A DNA stretch of 64,000 bases from CAZEWZ01 sp964516765 (GCA_964516765.1 CAZEWZ010000005.1:34312-98311); one strand, 5' to 3'; positions 7,681 to 17,337 are shown, numbered from the stretch's first letter. Numbers and translations: made by a program. Notes: generated from the sequence alone by a model not told the origin.

Positions 7681-9414
7681 ATGAAATATAAAATAATATT
7701 TTTAATTATTGCCTTGCAAAGTATGCTTGGTTATTCTCAGACAAGGTTTGCATCAAACGTGAATAGAAATAAACTGGGATTAAATGAGCAATTTACAGTC
7801 ACCTTTACACTCAATGACAGGGGAGACCAATTCAGACCCCCCAACCTTTCTAATTTCACGATCATAGATGGGCCTAGTGTTTCCACGAGTACATCTATTA
7901 TCAACGGAAAAATGACAAGAGAAAATGCATATTCTTATAACTTAAGAGCCAAGAAAAAAGGGATATTCACTATTGGACCTGCCTCTATCAATTCAAATGG
8001 TAAGTTATATTCTTCAAAAGTAATTTCCATTCAAGTATTAAATTCTAGTCCAAAATCAAACAATAATAGTCCAGAATCAAGAGCAAGAGAAAATGTATAT
8101 CTACAACTAGAATTATCTAATAATAATCCCTATGTTGGAGAACAAATAACTGCTACTTATAATCTATATTTCTCTCAGGAAATTCGTTCCCCGGAGTTTA
8201 TTGAAACACCGAATTTTAATGGTTTTTGGCATGAAGACTATAATCTTGGAGATAGCTACCCTATCAATAAAGTTCAAAGTGGTGGGGTAGATTATCAAGT
8301 TGCAACGATAAAAAAAAAGATTCTTATCCCGCAAAGATCTGGAGATTTAACAATCTCATCCTTTGATATTGATGTCCCTGTGGCTATATCCACAAATCAA
8401 AGAGATATATTTGGTAGGAGGCGATCTAGAATGATTAATATTATCTGTTCTTCAGGCGAAAAAAAACTACGAGTTAAAGAACTACCAAAGAAAAATAAAC
8501 CCATTACTTTTGATGGAGCTGTTGGAGAATTTGAATTTACTACTCGCTTGGATAGAGATTCTATTCAGACAAATGAATCCGCCACTTTATCAATGCGGAT
8601 ATCCGGAACAGGTAATATGAGAATGATTGATCTGCCAATAGTAGATATTCCTAATGATCTTGAAGTATATGAACCGAAGTTTACAGAAAAAATTACAATA
8701 AATAACATTGGACTTAATGGATTTAAAAGAGTAGAGTATTTATTAATTCCTAGGAACAATGGTAAATACAAAGTAAGCTCTCAACCATTCAGTTATTTTA
8801 GCCCAACAAGAAAAGAATATGTAAGTGTCATTAGTCCAGATTACACTTTAAATGTTAGTGGTGCAAATACATCAAAACAAGATGGAGCAATGATGATTTA
8901 TAACAAAGAAGATGTCACCTTTATTGGCAAAGACATTCTTTTTATAAAAACAGATACGCAACTAAGAAAATATAATGAAGGTTTATTTTTTGGTTCCGTC
9001 CTCTTTGTTTTTATATGCACAGGATTTCTATTATATTTTATAGTACTTCTACTAACGGTTTTTCTTCTCAAAAAATCTATTCTAAATGTTTCACAACTCA
9101 TAAAGGGGAGCTATGCAAAACAAGCAATGAAATTATTAGATAAGAGTGAATCTGAGTTATACTTTTCTATTGAGCAGTCCCTTCAGTTCTATTTCGAATC
9201 GAAATGGAATATGGGAAGATCACAATTTAATAAGGAGTTTATTAAAGATACTCTTCAAATCACAAAAGTCGATAATGATGTCATTACTGAAATATCAGAT
9301 CTTCTTGAGATCTGTGAAATGGCAAGATTTACAAATAAAAGAAGTGATGAGTCCGACAAAGAAGCATTGGTCAGAAAAACAAAATCTATACTTCAAAAAT
9401 TAGAGAATTATTAA
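7681..9414 (+). CDS. batD: BatD, large exported beta-rich protein with membrane anchor
   Basis: Full-length BatD (577 aa). It has a signal peptide (IIFLIIALQSMLGYSQT), several immunoglobulin-like beta domains in the periplasm from about 20 to 430, and a membrane helix around 440-462 (VLFVFICTGFLLYFIVLLLTVF). A cytoplasmic helical tail of about 110 residues follows. Typical BatD phrases are NxVxxNKLGLNEQFTVTFTLN near the N terminus and VGEFEFTTRLDRDSIQTNES in the middle. It sits 9 bp after batC and 3 bp before batE. BatD probably forms the periplasmic body of the Bat complex; no enzymatic motif is visible. Confidence 0.9.
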   Translation: MKYKIIFLIIALQSMLGYSQTRFASNVNRNKLGLNEQFTVTFTLNDRGDQFRPPNLSNFTIIDGPSVSTSTSIINGKMTRENAYSYNLRAKKKGIFTIGPASINSNGKLYSSKVISIQVLNSSPKSNNNSPESRARENVYLQLELSNNNPYVGEQITATYNLYFSQEIRSPEFIETPNFNGFWHEDYNLGDSYPINKVQSGGVDYQVATIKKKILIPQRSGDLTISSFDIDVPVAISTNQRDIFGRRRSRMINIICSSGEKKLRVKELPKKNKPITFDGAVGEFEFTTRLDRDSIQTNESATLSMRISGTGNMRMIDLPIVDIPNDLEVYEPKFTEKITINNIGLNGFKRVEYLLIPRNNGKYKVSSQPFSYFSPTRKEYVSVISPDYTLNVSGANTSKQDGAMMIYNKEDVTFIGKDILFIKTDTQLRKYNEGLFFGSVLFVFICTGFLLYFIVLLLTVFLLKKSILNVSQLIKGSYAKQAMKLLDKSESELYFSIEQSLQFYFESKWNMGRSQFNKEFIKDTLQITKVDNDVITEISDLLEICEMARFTNKRSDESDKEALVRKTKSILQKLENY

Positions 9415-9417
9415 TGT

Positions 9418-10158
9418 ATGAAAAAATTAATCCTTTTTATATTCTTCACTTTTACTGTAAATGCTCAAGATGTAAATTCTTTATTTCAGCTTGCAGGAAA
9501 GGCATATGAAGAACATAATTATACCCTAGCTATAGAATATTACAAAGAAATTGAAAAGCAAAAATGGCATTCCTCAGAACTGTATTATAATATGGGTAAT
9601 TGTTATTACAAACTTTCTCAGAATGGGGATGCAGTATTGTATTATGAGAAATCATTAAAGATTGATCCATCTTCTGATGATGTTCAATTTAATCTATCTC
9701 TTGTCCAATTAAAACTAATAGACAAGTTTCCTCAAGTGCCACTTATTTTTTATAAAAAATGGACTCGTGAATTCACAAACAGTATGAGTATCGATGGATG
9801 GGCAAAAATTGCCTTAGTATTTCTATTATTTTTCTGTCTATTTATTTCTTTTTTCTTTTTCGGCTCATCAGGTGCACTAAAAAAAATAATATTCTTTCTA
9901 TCATCTAGCACAATATTACTTGGATTTTTATGTCTCCTAGCGGCTTTTGTCTCTTATTCTAATACTGAAACCAATGCTATACTTATGTCTCCAAATGCAT
10001 ACATAAAAAGTGCACCTTCTAATCAAAGTGAAGATTTATTTATTCTTCATGAAGGAACAAAAGTTCTCGTTTTAGAAAAATTTAAAGGCTGGAATAAAAT
10101 AAAACTATCAGACGGTATGATAGGATGGATAGAGTTAGAACATTTAATAGAAATTTAA
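9418..10158 (+). CDS. batE: BatE, TPR and SH3-like domain membrane protein
   Basis: Last gene of the Bat operon, 246 aa. It has a short signal peptide (LILFIFFTFTVNAQ), two or three TPR units (about 15-100, including YYNMGNCYYKLSQNGDAVLYYEKSLKIDP), and two membrane helices (about 123-145 and 155-180). A C-terminal bacterial SH3-like domain (about 190-246) contains GTKVLVLEKFKGWNKIKLSDG and IGWIE. The SH3 part would lie in the periplasm, where such domains often bind peptidoglycan or peptides. It closes an eight-gene run with gaps of 9 bp or less, so the whole block is almost certainly one operon. Confidence 0.87.
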   Translation: MKKLILFIFFTFTVNAQDVNSLFQLAGKAYEEHNYTLAIEYYKEIEKQKWHSSELYYNMGNCYYKLSQNGDAVLYYEKSLKIDPSSDDVQFNLSLVQLKLIDKFPQVPLIFYKKWTREFTNSMSIDGWAKIALVFLLFFCLFISFFFFGSSGALKKIIFFLSSSTILLGFLCLLAAFVSYSNTETNAILMSPNAYIKSAPSNQSEDLFILHEGTKVLVLEKFKGWNKIKLSDGMIGWIELEHLIEI

Positions 10159-10185
10159 ATACTTATTTGCTCTAATACTATAAAC

Positions 10186-11355
10186 TTACAATTTCTTGCA
10201 TAGTATTAATCTTGGATTACCACTTAGTAAAGTGGTGGCAAAAATATAAAACTCTCCCCCATCCTTGAGCCTTAACTTTTTTCGAAGTATATCAATGTTT
10301 TGAGGGTAATTTCGACAAGTAAGATTTGCTTTACCTAATAAAAATCTTGGGATCGATTTTGGGTTCGGCGAAAGAATGTTTTGTATAGTAAAACTTCTTC
10401 CTGGAAATTGATTGATTTGTATATCCGAAGTATATAAATGAGAATTGACATGAATTTTATATAAGCCAAAATATTTTGCTATTGTTTTAAATGCCCCGGC
10501 CTTCATGATAGAAGAGTTAGGTTCATATAAATACTTTAGAGGTTCTGAATAACTCAATATACATTCTTGTTCTTCAAAAAATGTAAAATCAAATGTTTCA
10601 TCTTTATCTGACTTAAGATTATTACAAGATATATGAGCTTCACCATCAAAGTTTTTTTCCAATAAGTATAATACTTCTTTACAATCATTATTTACAGAGA
10701 TTACATAAACCTGCTTAACTCTTAAAAGATCTGACAAGGTTTTTTTAATATCTAATAGGGGAGATGTTTTAATGAGTAAAACAGGAGCTTTACTAAAAAG
10801 TAAGGGCAAATAATTAAGTATATTTGGGCTACAGTCCGAAAGATAATTAACTTTTTTATTCTCATTTCTTCGAGAGGGGTCAATATAAATCCAATCAATA
10901 GTTGAGCATTCTCTTAAATAAGTAAGACCATCTCCTTGATAAACTTGGATATTTTTTTGATTAAATTGACTAAAATTATGTAGAGCAATTGAAGACAATT
11001 GTAAATTTTGTTCACAATACACGATAGATTTCACTTTTTGTGAAATATAGAATGTATCCACACCAAATCCACCTGTCAAATCTACACCAGATCCAACTGG
11101 TAAAATATTTGCTTTAAATATGCCGGTTTTCTCAGATGAACACTGTTCCATTGATATTCTTTCTGGATAATGAAGCTTTTTTGTTTCAAACCAAGTTGGA
11201 AGCTTTTTTTTCGCCAAATTCCTTCCCACCAATTGTTGAGCTATAAACTTTATATCCCACAAAGGATATTTATTTGAATTAAGCATGAAATCGGAGGGAG
11301 AGAGATTAAAGTTTTTCTCAATAAAGTCATATTGTTCCTCACTTAAATAGACCAT
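10186..11355 (-). CDS. Class I SAM-dependent methyltransferase with THUMP-like C-terminal domain
   Basis: A 389-aa cytoplasmic protein of a Bacteroidota family usually labelled THUMP-like or class I SAM methyltransferase. The SAM-binding motif I is VDLTGGFGVDTF near residue 98. Motif IV is IYIDPSRRNE near residue 168, a DPxR variant of the DPPY-type motif. A C-terminal RNA-binding-like domain contains NxFPGRSFTI and a final FYIFATTLLSGNPRLILC. The layout suggests an RNA base methyltransferase, but the target is not known. It converges with batE (27-bp gap) and lies downstream of a 461-bp stretch without a supported gene. Confidence 0.8.
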   Translation of the reverse strand: MVYLSEEQYDFIEKNFNLSPSDFMLNSNKYPLWDIKFIAQQLVGRNLAKKKLPTWFETKKLHYPERISMEQCSSEKTGIFKANILPVGSGVDLTGGFGVDTFYISQKVKSIVYCEQNLQLSSIALHNFSQFNQKNIQVYQGDGLTYLRECSTIDWIYIDPSRRNENKKVNYLSDCSPNILNYLPLLFSKAPVLLIKTSPLLDIKKTLSDLLRVKQVYVISVNNDCKEVLYLLEKNFDGEAHISCNNLKSDKDETFDFTFFEEQECILSYSEPLKYLYEPNSSIMKAGAFKTIAKYFGLYKIHVNSHLYTSDIQINQFPGRSFTIQNILSPNPKSIPRFLLGKANLTCRNYPQNIDILRKKLRLKDGGEFYIFATTLLSGNPRLILCKKL

Positions 11356-11816
11356 TAAATTAGGTGAAAATTAAAATTCCTATAATAATAATGAGTGAAA
11401 CTCTTGTAAATAAATTCTTCATGAGAGATATGTGTTGAATGGATAAGTGCCCAAATTTGTATCTATTACAATGATCAATGTTCATAAGTAAATATTCTTT
11501 GTTTGAATTAATATAATAAAGAATTATGTCTTTATATTTTAGAATATATAAAAATAACCAAACAGATTAAACATGAAAAAAAGCTGATAAAGTAATGAGA
11601 ATAACTTGAAGAAAATTTAAAATATAGGTCGGAGTCATGAAACAACTCAAGATAATCTGTGTATTTTTTTTTCTTGCATCACTAGTAGAAAAAGAAGGAG
11701 TAAAGTGACTGATGTCAGAGACTAATATTTGCATAATATGGGAGTATTGAACATTGGATTTAAGTAGACACATAATAAAGAATACTTTAAATATATGAAT
11801 ATAATGAAACATAAGA
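11356..11816 (-). other. Intergenic stretch without a supported gene
   Basis: The 461 bp between the methyltransferase and DUF4159 genes hold no ORF I can support. Only very short reading frames with hydrophobic starts occur. On the minus strand 11360-11422 encodes 20 residues beginning MKNLFTRVSL. On the plus strand a 23-codon frame begins at 11637 (MKQLKIICVFFFLAS) behind a GGAG. A 90-codon minus-strand frame starting inside the DUF4159 gene has no recognisable domain. These may be remnants of a lost gene or chance. Confidence 0.4.
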
Positions 11817-12470
11817 CTATTTAGTGAACACATATTCAAGGATGTTGGCCCCCATCTTCAATGCCGAAATACGAATATTCTTACTGTCATTATGAACCTC
11901 TGAATCTTCCCAGCCATCTCCAAGGTCACTTTCATATGAATAAAAACACACTAGTCGGCCTTTATTTATGAGTCCAAATCCTTGGGAAGGCTGCATATCA
12001 TGTTCATGGACTTTCGGCAATCCATTGTTGAAATTATAAGTTTGATGATATATTGGATGACTAAAAGGTAGTTCAATAAATTCGAGTTCAGGAAAAACTT
12101 TTTTCATTTCTGGACGAATATAGGGGTCAAGACCATAATTGTCATCAATATGAAGAAACCCACCAGCTTCCATATAGTTTCTTAAGTTTTCTGCTTCGAA
12201 AACGGAAAAAACTACATTTCCATGACCTGTCATATGGATAAATGGATAGCGGAATAGTTCTGAGCTTGCTACATCGACGACCTCATATATAGGGTCGATA
12301 TTGATATTCAAATTAGTGCGACAAAATTGAACCAAATTATTTAATGAGGTTGGGTTAGCATACCAATCACCACCACCGTTATATTTGAGTACCGCGATTT
12401 TACAACTGTAACTAGAAAAAGATAACAGAACAGGAATGCATAAAAATAAAATAAATTTAACTATTTTCAT
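11817..12470 (-). CDS. DUF4159 domain exported protein
   Basis: A 217-aa protein with an N-terminal signal peptide (FILFLCIPVLLSFSSYSC). The mature part carries the DUF4159 features: KYNGGGDWYANPTSLNNL near the N terminus, HMTGHGNVVFS near 80, GGFLHIDDNYG near 103 and an ELPFSHPIYHQTYNF block. The fold is related to class I glutamine amidotransferase-like ThuA domains. The cysteine at residue 23 could serve as a lipobox (SYSC). It overlaps the end of rsmE by 14 bp, so the two are probably co-transcribed. The function is not known; in other bacteria such genes often accompany moxR/DUF58/vWA operons, and here the Bat operon ends about 1.7 kb away on the other strand. Confidence 0.85.
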   Translation of the reverse strand: MKIVKFILFLCIPVLLSFSSYSCKIAVLKYNGGGDWYANPTSLNNLVQFCRTNLNINIDPIYEVVDVASSELFRYPFIHMTGHGNVVFSVFEAENLRNYMEAGGFLHIDDNYGLDPYIRPEMKKVFPELEFIELPFSHPIYHQTYNFNNGLPKVHEHDMQPSQGFGLINKGRLVCFYSYESDLGDGWEDSEVHNDSKNIRISALKMGANILEYVFTK

Positions 12471-13155
12471 ATTTCAAAGATAAGGTATGGCAAGCAATTA
12501 TACCCGCAGTCTCTGTTCTTAATCTAAAACTACCCAGACTAACGGGCTTAAATTTATGAGCAAGCGCCTCTTCAATTTCATTTTTGCTAAAATCTCCCTC
12601 AGGACCAATTAATATAAGAGAATTTATAGTAGCTAAAGATGACAAACTCATTTTTAATCCAGGAGAACAATGGGCGATAAAGCCATCAACAATAAAACTT
12701 TGTTTCATAAATTCTTTAAACTGAACTTGAGGATGAAGTAATGGTAATTTCGCCTTCAGAGACTGTTTACTGGCAGCAAGTAAGATTTTCTCCATTCGCT
12801 GGGTTTTAAACACTTTTCTTTCAGTATGGTTACATATAAGTGGAGTAATTTCATCTACTCCTATCTCAGCGGCTTTTTCAAGAAACCATTCAAATCGCTC
12901 GTTGCTCTTTGTGGGAGAAATGGCAATATGTAAAGAATATGAACGAGTAGGAGAAGCCCATTTTTTTCTTATTTCGAAATGAACCTTCTTTTGAGATGCA
13001 ATCAAAATAACTGCCTCATAGAAAAAACCAAAACCATCCATCAATGTAATAAGATCTCCTGTATTGTTTCGAAGAACCTTAATACAATGAAGACTTTCTT
13101 CATTATTTAATGAATTTATACCATGTTGGATTTCTGGGCAGTAAAATAATTGCAT
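12457..13155 (-). CDS. rsmE: 16S rRNA (uracil(1498)-N(3))-methyltransferase
   Basis: RsmE methylates U1498 of 16S rRNA in the assembled 30S subunit. The 232-aa protein has the usual length, with an N-terminal PUA-like domain (HCIKVLRNNTGDLITLMDG) and a C-terminal SPOUT knot domain. Diagnostic segments are AISPTKSNERFEWFLEKAAEIGV around 92-114, LIGPEGDFSKNEIEEA around 180 and LGSFRLRTETAGIIA near the C terminus, which form the SAM-binding knot. It overlaps the downstream DUF4159 gene. Confidence 0.95.
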   Translation of the reverse strand: MQLFYCPEIQHGINSLNNEESLHCIKVLRNNTGDLITLMDGFGFFYEAVILIASQKKVHFEIRKKWASPTRSYSLHIAISPTKSNERFEWFLEKAAEIGVDEITPLICNHTERKVFKTQRMEKILLAASKQSLKAKLPLLHPQVQFKEFMKQSFIVDGFIAHCSPGLKMSLSSLATINSLILIGPEGDFSKNEIEEALAHKFKPVSLGSFRLRTETAGIIACHTLSLKYENS

Positions 13156-13193
13156 ATAGCAGAAATAAAAAATTATAATACTTAATGATGAAA

Positions 13194-14795
13194 TTATATT
13201 TTGGGAGCAGCATTTATAATCGCCTCACTAGCATCTGATGCAAACTGTACAAAATTAGCTTGAAATTTTTTGGCTAGACCAATCGCTTTTTCGTCATAAT
13301 TAGCTTTGTCTTTCCAGGTGTTTCTTGGAAACAGTAACATATTTGGGACATCTGGGCAACTGTTAGGCATATCCAAACCAAAAACTGAATGTTTACTATA
13401 TTTAACTGTATCTAAAGAACCATTTAGTGCTGCAGTAATCATTGAACGTGTGTACTCAAGTTTTATTCGTGATCCTTGGCCATAACTACCTCCAGACCAT
13501 CCAGTATTTATAAGCCAAACATTCACTTTATTTTTCGCCATTTTCCGGCCTAACATTTCCGCGTAGTAAGTAGGATTCAAAGGCATGAAAGGTGCTCCAT
13601 AACAAGCAGAGAAAGTTGTTTGTGGTTCAACTACACCCGCTTCAGTACCAGCAACTTTAGCTGTATATCCTGAAATAAAATGATACATAGCTTGACCTGG
13701 AGTAAGTCTAGCAATAGGAGGGAGAACTCCAAAAGCATCACAAGTCAAAAAGAAAATATTTGTGGGTATAGGTCCTGAAGACGGAATGCGAATATTGTTG
13801 ATGTGATTTATTGGATAACTTACTCTTGTATTTTGTGTTATCTCACTACTAAAATAATCTGGAACATTAGAACCTTCTTTAAAGGTGATGTTTTCTAACA
13901 TTGCACCATGTCTAATTGCATTAAAAATATCAGGTTCCATTTCTTCAGACAAATTAATACACTTAGCATAACAGCCACCTTCGAAATTGAAGACTTCCGT
14001 CTCAGACCAACCGTGCTCATCATCACCTATTAATTGCCTGTTAGGATCTGTAGAAAGAGTAGTTTTACCTGTCCCCGAAAGACCAAAAAATAATGCTGTA
14101 TCTCCATTATCCCCAACATTAGCAGAGCAATGCATAGAAAAAACATCATGGTTGTAAGGAAGAATAAAATTTAAAGCAGAAAAAATTCCTTTTTTTATTT
14201 CGCCCGTATAACCTGTACCTCCAATTAAAATGATTTTTTTAGTAAAGTTTAAAATTGCAAAATTATGCTGACGTGTTCCATCAAATTTAGGATCTGCAAA
14301 AAATCCTGGAGCATTTAGAACTAGCCATTTAGATTCAAATGTTTCTATCTGATTTGCCAATGGGGTAATAAACATATTGTATGCAAATAAATTTGACCAA
14401 GGATACTCGTTCACAACGGTCAAAGACATTCGATGGATGCTACTTGCACAGGCAAAGGCATTTCTAGCAAATATTTCTTTATTGGATAAATAAGCGAGAA
14501 TTTTTTTATGAAGTTGATCGAACTTTTTAGAGGAAAAAGGAAGATTGATGTCTCCCCACCAAACTGAGTCTTGAGTAATATCGTCTTTCACGATAAAGCG
14601 GTCCTGCGGTGAACGTCCAGTAAATTCTCCAGTATTAACTGCAATGGCTCCGGAATCAGAAAGAGTGGCCATTTTTTTCTCTAGGCTCATGTATTGTAAA
14701 GATTCAGAGGATATATTCCAATGAACTACAGAATTATTAATACCAAATTCACCAATCGATTGATTCGGGGATTTTATTCCTTTCTCAATATTCAT
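13194..14795 (-). CDS. pckA: Phosphoenolpyruvate carboxykinase (ATP)
   Basis: Converts oxaloacetate and ATP to phosphoenolpyruvate, ADP and CO2, the entry step of gluconeogenesis; in Bacteroidota it can also run in the carboxylating direction. The 533-aa length is typical of the ATP-dependent form. Motifs include TGRSPQDRFIVKD (substrate loop), the P-loop GLSGTGKTT (about 238-246), the following DDEHGW metal-binding segment, and TGWSGGSYGQGSRIKL. It is monocistronic between rsmE and a hairpin terminator belonging to the next gene. Confidence 0.96.
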   Translation of the reverse strand: MNIEKGIKSPNQSIGEFGINNSVVHWNISSESLQYMSLEKKMATLSDSGAIAVNTGEFTGRSPQDRFIVKDDITQDSVWWGDINLPFSSKKFDQLHKKILAYLSNKEIFARNAFACASSIHRMSLTVVNEYPWSNLFAYNMFITPLANQIETFESKWLVLNAPGFFADPKFDGTRQHNFAILNFTKKIILIGGTGYTGEIKKGIFSALNFILPYNHDVFSMHCSANVGDNGDTALFFGLSGTGKTTLSTDPNRQLIGDDEHGWSETEVFNFEGGCYAKCINLSEEMEPDIFNAIRHGAMLENITFKEGSNVPDYFSSEITQNTRVSYPINHINNIRIPSSGPIPTNIFFLTCDAFGVLPPIARLTPGQAMYHFISGYTAKVAGTEAGVVEPQTTFSACYGAPFMPLNPTYYAEMLGRKMAKNKVNVWLINTGWSGGSYGQGSRIKLEYTRSMITAALNGSLDTVKYSKHSVFGLDMPNSCPDVPNMLLFPRNTWKDKANYDEKAIGLAKKFQANFVQFASDASEAIINAAPKI

Positions 14796-14857
14796 TTATT
14801 TGTAAGTTAAATTGAACTTTTTGGGATGTAAATTAATTCATTTCTATAAAAAAAAAA

Positions 14858-14874
14858 GCCCCCAAATTGGGAGC
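14858..14874 (-). terminator. Rho-independent terminator after the DUF4476 gene
   Basis: Read on the minus strand, GCTCCC-AATTT-GGGGGC forms a six-pair stem (one G-U) followed directly by a run of ten T (plus strand A-run at 14848-14857). It starts about 10 bp after the stop codon of the DUF4476 gene and 62 bp before the pckA start. Confidence 0.8.
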
Positions 14875-14884
14875 ATTTAAAATT

Positions 14885-15235
14885 TTAACGAATAGATTTT
14901 TTAATAATTTGTTTTTCATAGTCTGAAAAACGATCTAAGAGCTTGTCTAAATTTTCTGAATCATAAACAAGATTAAATACAGCCTGAGCAGTTGAAATCT
15001 GAATTTTGTGGTCGACTATAACATCTAAAAATAAAATCAATTGATCGACAGTGAAGCATTCTCTTTGAGCATAAGCTGAAATAAGAATGAATTTTTTTTG
15101 ATCTACCATCGCTTCTTTATCTAAAGATTTTAAAAGAGAATTAAAACGTTCAAGAGTAACAGGTGCATCACAATTTGAGGCCGATAATGTTGTACTGAGA
15201 ATAAGGATAGTGAAAAATGATAAAACTGTTTTCAT
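14885..15235 (-). CDS. DUF4476 domain exported protein
   Basis: A 116-aa secreted protein with a clear signal peptide (VLSFFTILILSTTLSAS). The rest is an all-helical DUF4476 domain, including LDKEAMVDQKKFILISAYAQ and the C-terminal LLDRFSDYEKQIIKKSI. DUF4476 domains are common as C-terminal or free-standing modules in exported Bacteroidota proteins; their function is not established. Two cysteines (CDAP and RECFT) could form a disulphide. It has its own terminator and a candidate promoter at 15265-15272, so it is probably an independent transcription unit. Confidence 0.8.
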   Translation of the reverse strand: MKTVLSFFTILILSTTLSASNCDAPVTLERFNSLLKSLDKEAMVDQKKFILISAYAQRECFTVDQLILFLDVIVDHKIQISTAQAVFNLVYDSENLDKLLDRFSDYEKQIIKKSIR

Positions 15236-15264
15236 TATATATGTTTTTATAGATTATACACATA

Positions 15265-15272
15265 CAAATCTA
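15265..15272 (-). promoter_or_regulatory. Candidate -7 box (TAGATTTG) for the DUF4476 gene
   Basis: On the minus strand TAGATTTG matches TAnnTTTG and lies 29 bp before the start codon. A TTTG 22 bp further upstream is a possible -33 element, slightly farther than the usual spacing. The divergent saccharopine dehydrogenase gene has a near match, TATCTTTA, at 15286-15293 on the plus strand. Confidence 0.4.
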
Positions 15273-15314
15273 TGAAAAAATGGCATATCTTTATCAAACA
15301 AATAAACAAATTCT

Positions 15315-16637
15315 ATGTCCCAGAAAATTTTCATTATTGGTGCAGGTAGATCAGCTTCATCATTGATTAAATACCTTGCTGATGAATCCGAAAATAATAA
15401 TTTTCAAATTAGAGTAGGGGATAAAGATCTCAGTTTAGTGAAAAATAAAATTGAATCAAACCCCCGTTTGGAAGCCATTCATTTTGATGTCCTTAACGAA
15501 GCTCAAAGAGCTTCTGAAATTCAAAAAGCTGATCTAGTCATTTCCATGCTTCCTGCTCGTTTACATTTTACTGTAGCACAAGATTGTGTGAAATTTTCAA
15601 AAAATCTTGTCACAGCCTCGTATGTATCTGAAGAAATTAAATCTCTTGATAAACAAGCAAGAGAAAAAGGAATTATTCTATTAAACGAAATTGGACTTGA
15701 CCCAGGTTTAGACCACATGTCTGCAATGAAAGTAATCGATGATATAAAAACAAATGGAGGAGTATTAAAAAGCTTTAAATCTTACTGTGGTGGTCTTGTT
15801 GCTCCTGAATCTGTATCTAGTCCTTGGCAATATAAATTTACATGGAACCCCCGTAATGTAGTTCTTGCAGGTCAGGGGACAGCTAAATATATTAGAAATG
15901 GAAAGTATAAATATATTCCTTACCACAGGCTTTTTAAGAGAATCGAAACACTATCTATACTAAATCAGGGTGAATTTGAGGCATATGCTAATCGAGATTC
16001 TCTATCTTACAGAGAAGTGTATGGACTAAATGAAATTCCGACCTTATTACGCGGAACTCTACGTAGACCAGGCTTCTGTGAGTCATGGGATCTATTTGTG
16101 GAATTAGGAATGACAGATGATAACTATGAAATGGATGTTTCAGGTATGACTTATCTGGATTTTTTAAATTCTTTTATGAGAGAAGCTAAAAATACTAGCC
16201 AAAATCATCTTAAGTCTCACTTTGGTATATCAGAGAATGTTCTCATCAAATTTAATTGGCTAGGTTTCTTTGGAGATACTATGATAAATATTCAAAAAGC
16301 AACTCCAGCTAAAGTGCTTCAGAGTATACTAGAATCAAAATGGACTTTAGGAAAGGATGACAAAGACATGATTGTCATGCAACATCAATTTATCTATGAG
16401 ATAGGAGGTGCCGAAAAAGAATTACATTCATCTTTTATGACTTATGGTGAAGACCAAGTTTTTACGGGAATGTCAAAAACCGTTGGCTTGCCCGTTGGAA
16501 TTGCTGCTAAACTTATATTAACAGGTAAAATAAAAGCATCAGGAGTAAAGGTGCCCGTCACAAAAGACATCTATATTCCAGTGCTCAATGAACTCAAAAA
16601 ATTTGGAATCAATTTTATTGAGGAGCAAAAAAATTAA
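15315..16637 (+). CDS. Saccharopine dehydrogenase family protein
   Basis: A 440-aa cytoplasmic oxidoreductase resembling saccharopine dehydrogenase (glutamate-forming type). It opens with a Rossmann dinucleotide motif IIGAGRSASSLI (6-17), followed by VISMLPARLH around 85 and the conserved NEIGLDPGLDHMSAMK around 130-145, which belongs to the substrate-binding domain. The C-terminal part has the FxTYGEDQVFTGMSKTVGLPVGIAA block that closes the active site. In animals this activity degrades lysine through saccharopine; several Bacteroidota carry it as a stand-alone gene. No lysine-ketoglutarate reductase partner is visible. The 3' end overlaps trmN6 by 4 bp in convergent orientation. Homospermidine or carboxynorspermidine synthases are related alternatives. 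Confidence 0.8.
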   Translation: MSQKIFIIGAGRSASSLIKYLADESENNNFQIRVGDKDLSLVKNKIESNPRLEAIHFDVLNEAQRASEIQKADLVISMLPARLHFTVAQDCVKFSKNLVTASYVSEEIKSLDKQAREKGIILLNEIGLDPGLDHMSAMKVIDDIKTNGGVLKSFKSYCGGLVAPESVSSPWQYKFTWNPRNVVLAGQGTAKYIRNGKYKYIPYHRLFKRIETLSILNQGEFEAYANRDSLSYREVYGLNEIPTLLRGTLRRPGFCESWDLFVELGMTDDNYEMDVSGMTYLDFLNSFMREAKNTSQNHLKSHFGISENVLIKFNWLGFFGDTMINIQKATPAKVLQSILESKWTLGKDDKDMIVMQHQFIYEIGGAEKELHSSFMTYGEDQVFTGMSKTVGLPVGIAAKLILTGKIKASGVKVPVTKDIYIPVLNELKKFGINFIEEQKN

Positions 16638-17335
16638 TGATTTAGATAAAACTCTTTAGTGAGACTAACAAATTCTTTCGAATACACATTTAGAGAAGAA
16701 TAAATACACATAGAACTTCGAGTCAGCTGCTCTTTTTCTTTTCCAAACATCAATAATGCTCTGTTTGGTTTATCGAATGAATTTGCTCTTATAGACATAT
16801 ATTTAATTAATTTTCCCTGAAACGTCGTAACAATAGCAATTATTTCATCTGCTTGCTTTATTGGCAGAACACAGGCCAAATTTGAATTTATAGCTCCAAA
16901 ACGATTCCAAACTAGTACCAAATCATTTAAATTAAAATCTACTTGGTGCCTCGCTCTGTTCTTTGACTTATGTTTAGATAATAATGAATTGCTAAAATAG
17001 GGAGGATTACTAATAATGAGATCGAACTTATCGGAGCAATTCCATGTTCTTGCATCACAAAGTACGGAATGAATTCTAGCAGACCAGTCACTGTTTTTAA
17101 AATTTAAGCATGCATCGAAAAAAGAGTCATCGTCAATCTCTACGGCAGTAATTTGCGCGTCTAAATATCTCTGCGCCATCATTAAACTAAGTAGTCCTGT
17201 TCCTGTTCCAATATCTAATATGGATTTATATGACTTCAACTCTGACCAAGAACCTAATAAAACACTATCTATTCCTACTTTCATTGAAGAATTTTCTTGA
17301 GATACTGTAAACTTTTTAAAACGAAAATTACCCAA
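16634..17335 (-). CDS. tRNA1(Val) (adenine(37)-N6)-methyltransferase family
   Basis: A 233-aa class I SAM methyltransferase of the TrmN6/YfiC family. It shows the N-terminal FRFKKFTVSQENSSMKVGIDSVLLGSW block, motif I LDIGTGTGLLSL (about 40-51) and the N6-adenine signature IISNPPYFSNSL near residue 110, followed by ARHQVDFNLNDL. The family methylates N6 of A37 in tRNA-Val; a related target cannot be excluded. It lies 2 bp downstream of the EamA gene and is probably transcribed with it. Confidence 0.85.
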   Translation of the reverse strand: MGNFRFKKFTVSQENSSMKVGIDSVLLGSWSELKSYKSILDIGTGTGLLSLMMAQRYLDAQITAVEIDDDSFFDACLNFKNSDWSARIHSVLCDARTWNCSDKFDLIISNPPYFSNSLLSKHKSKNRARHQVDFNLNDLVLVWNRFGAINSNLACVLPIKQADEIIAIVTTFQGKLIKYMSIRANSFDKPNRALLMFGKEKEQLTRSSMCIYSSLNVYSKEFVSLTKEFYLNH

Positions 17336-17337
17336 AA

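Noticed and set aside
11360..11422. Small minus-strand frame beginning MKNLFTRVSL before the methyltransferase gene
   Set aside because: Only 20 residues; it resembles a start of a membrane protein but nothing coherent follows in any frame.
11567..11839. Minus-strand frame of 90 codons next to DUF4159
   Set aside because: It starts inside the DUF4159 gene in another frame, has no recognisable domain, and its composition looks like translated intergenic AT-rich DNA.
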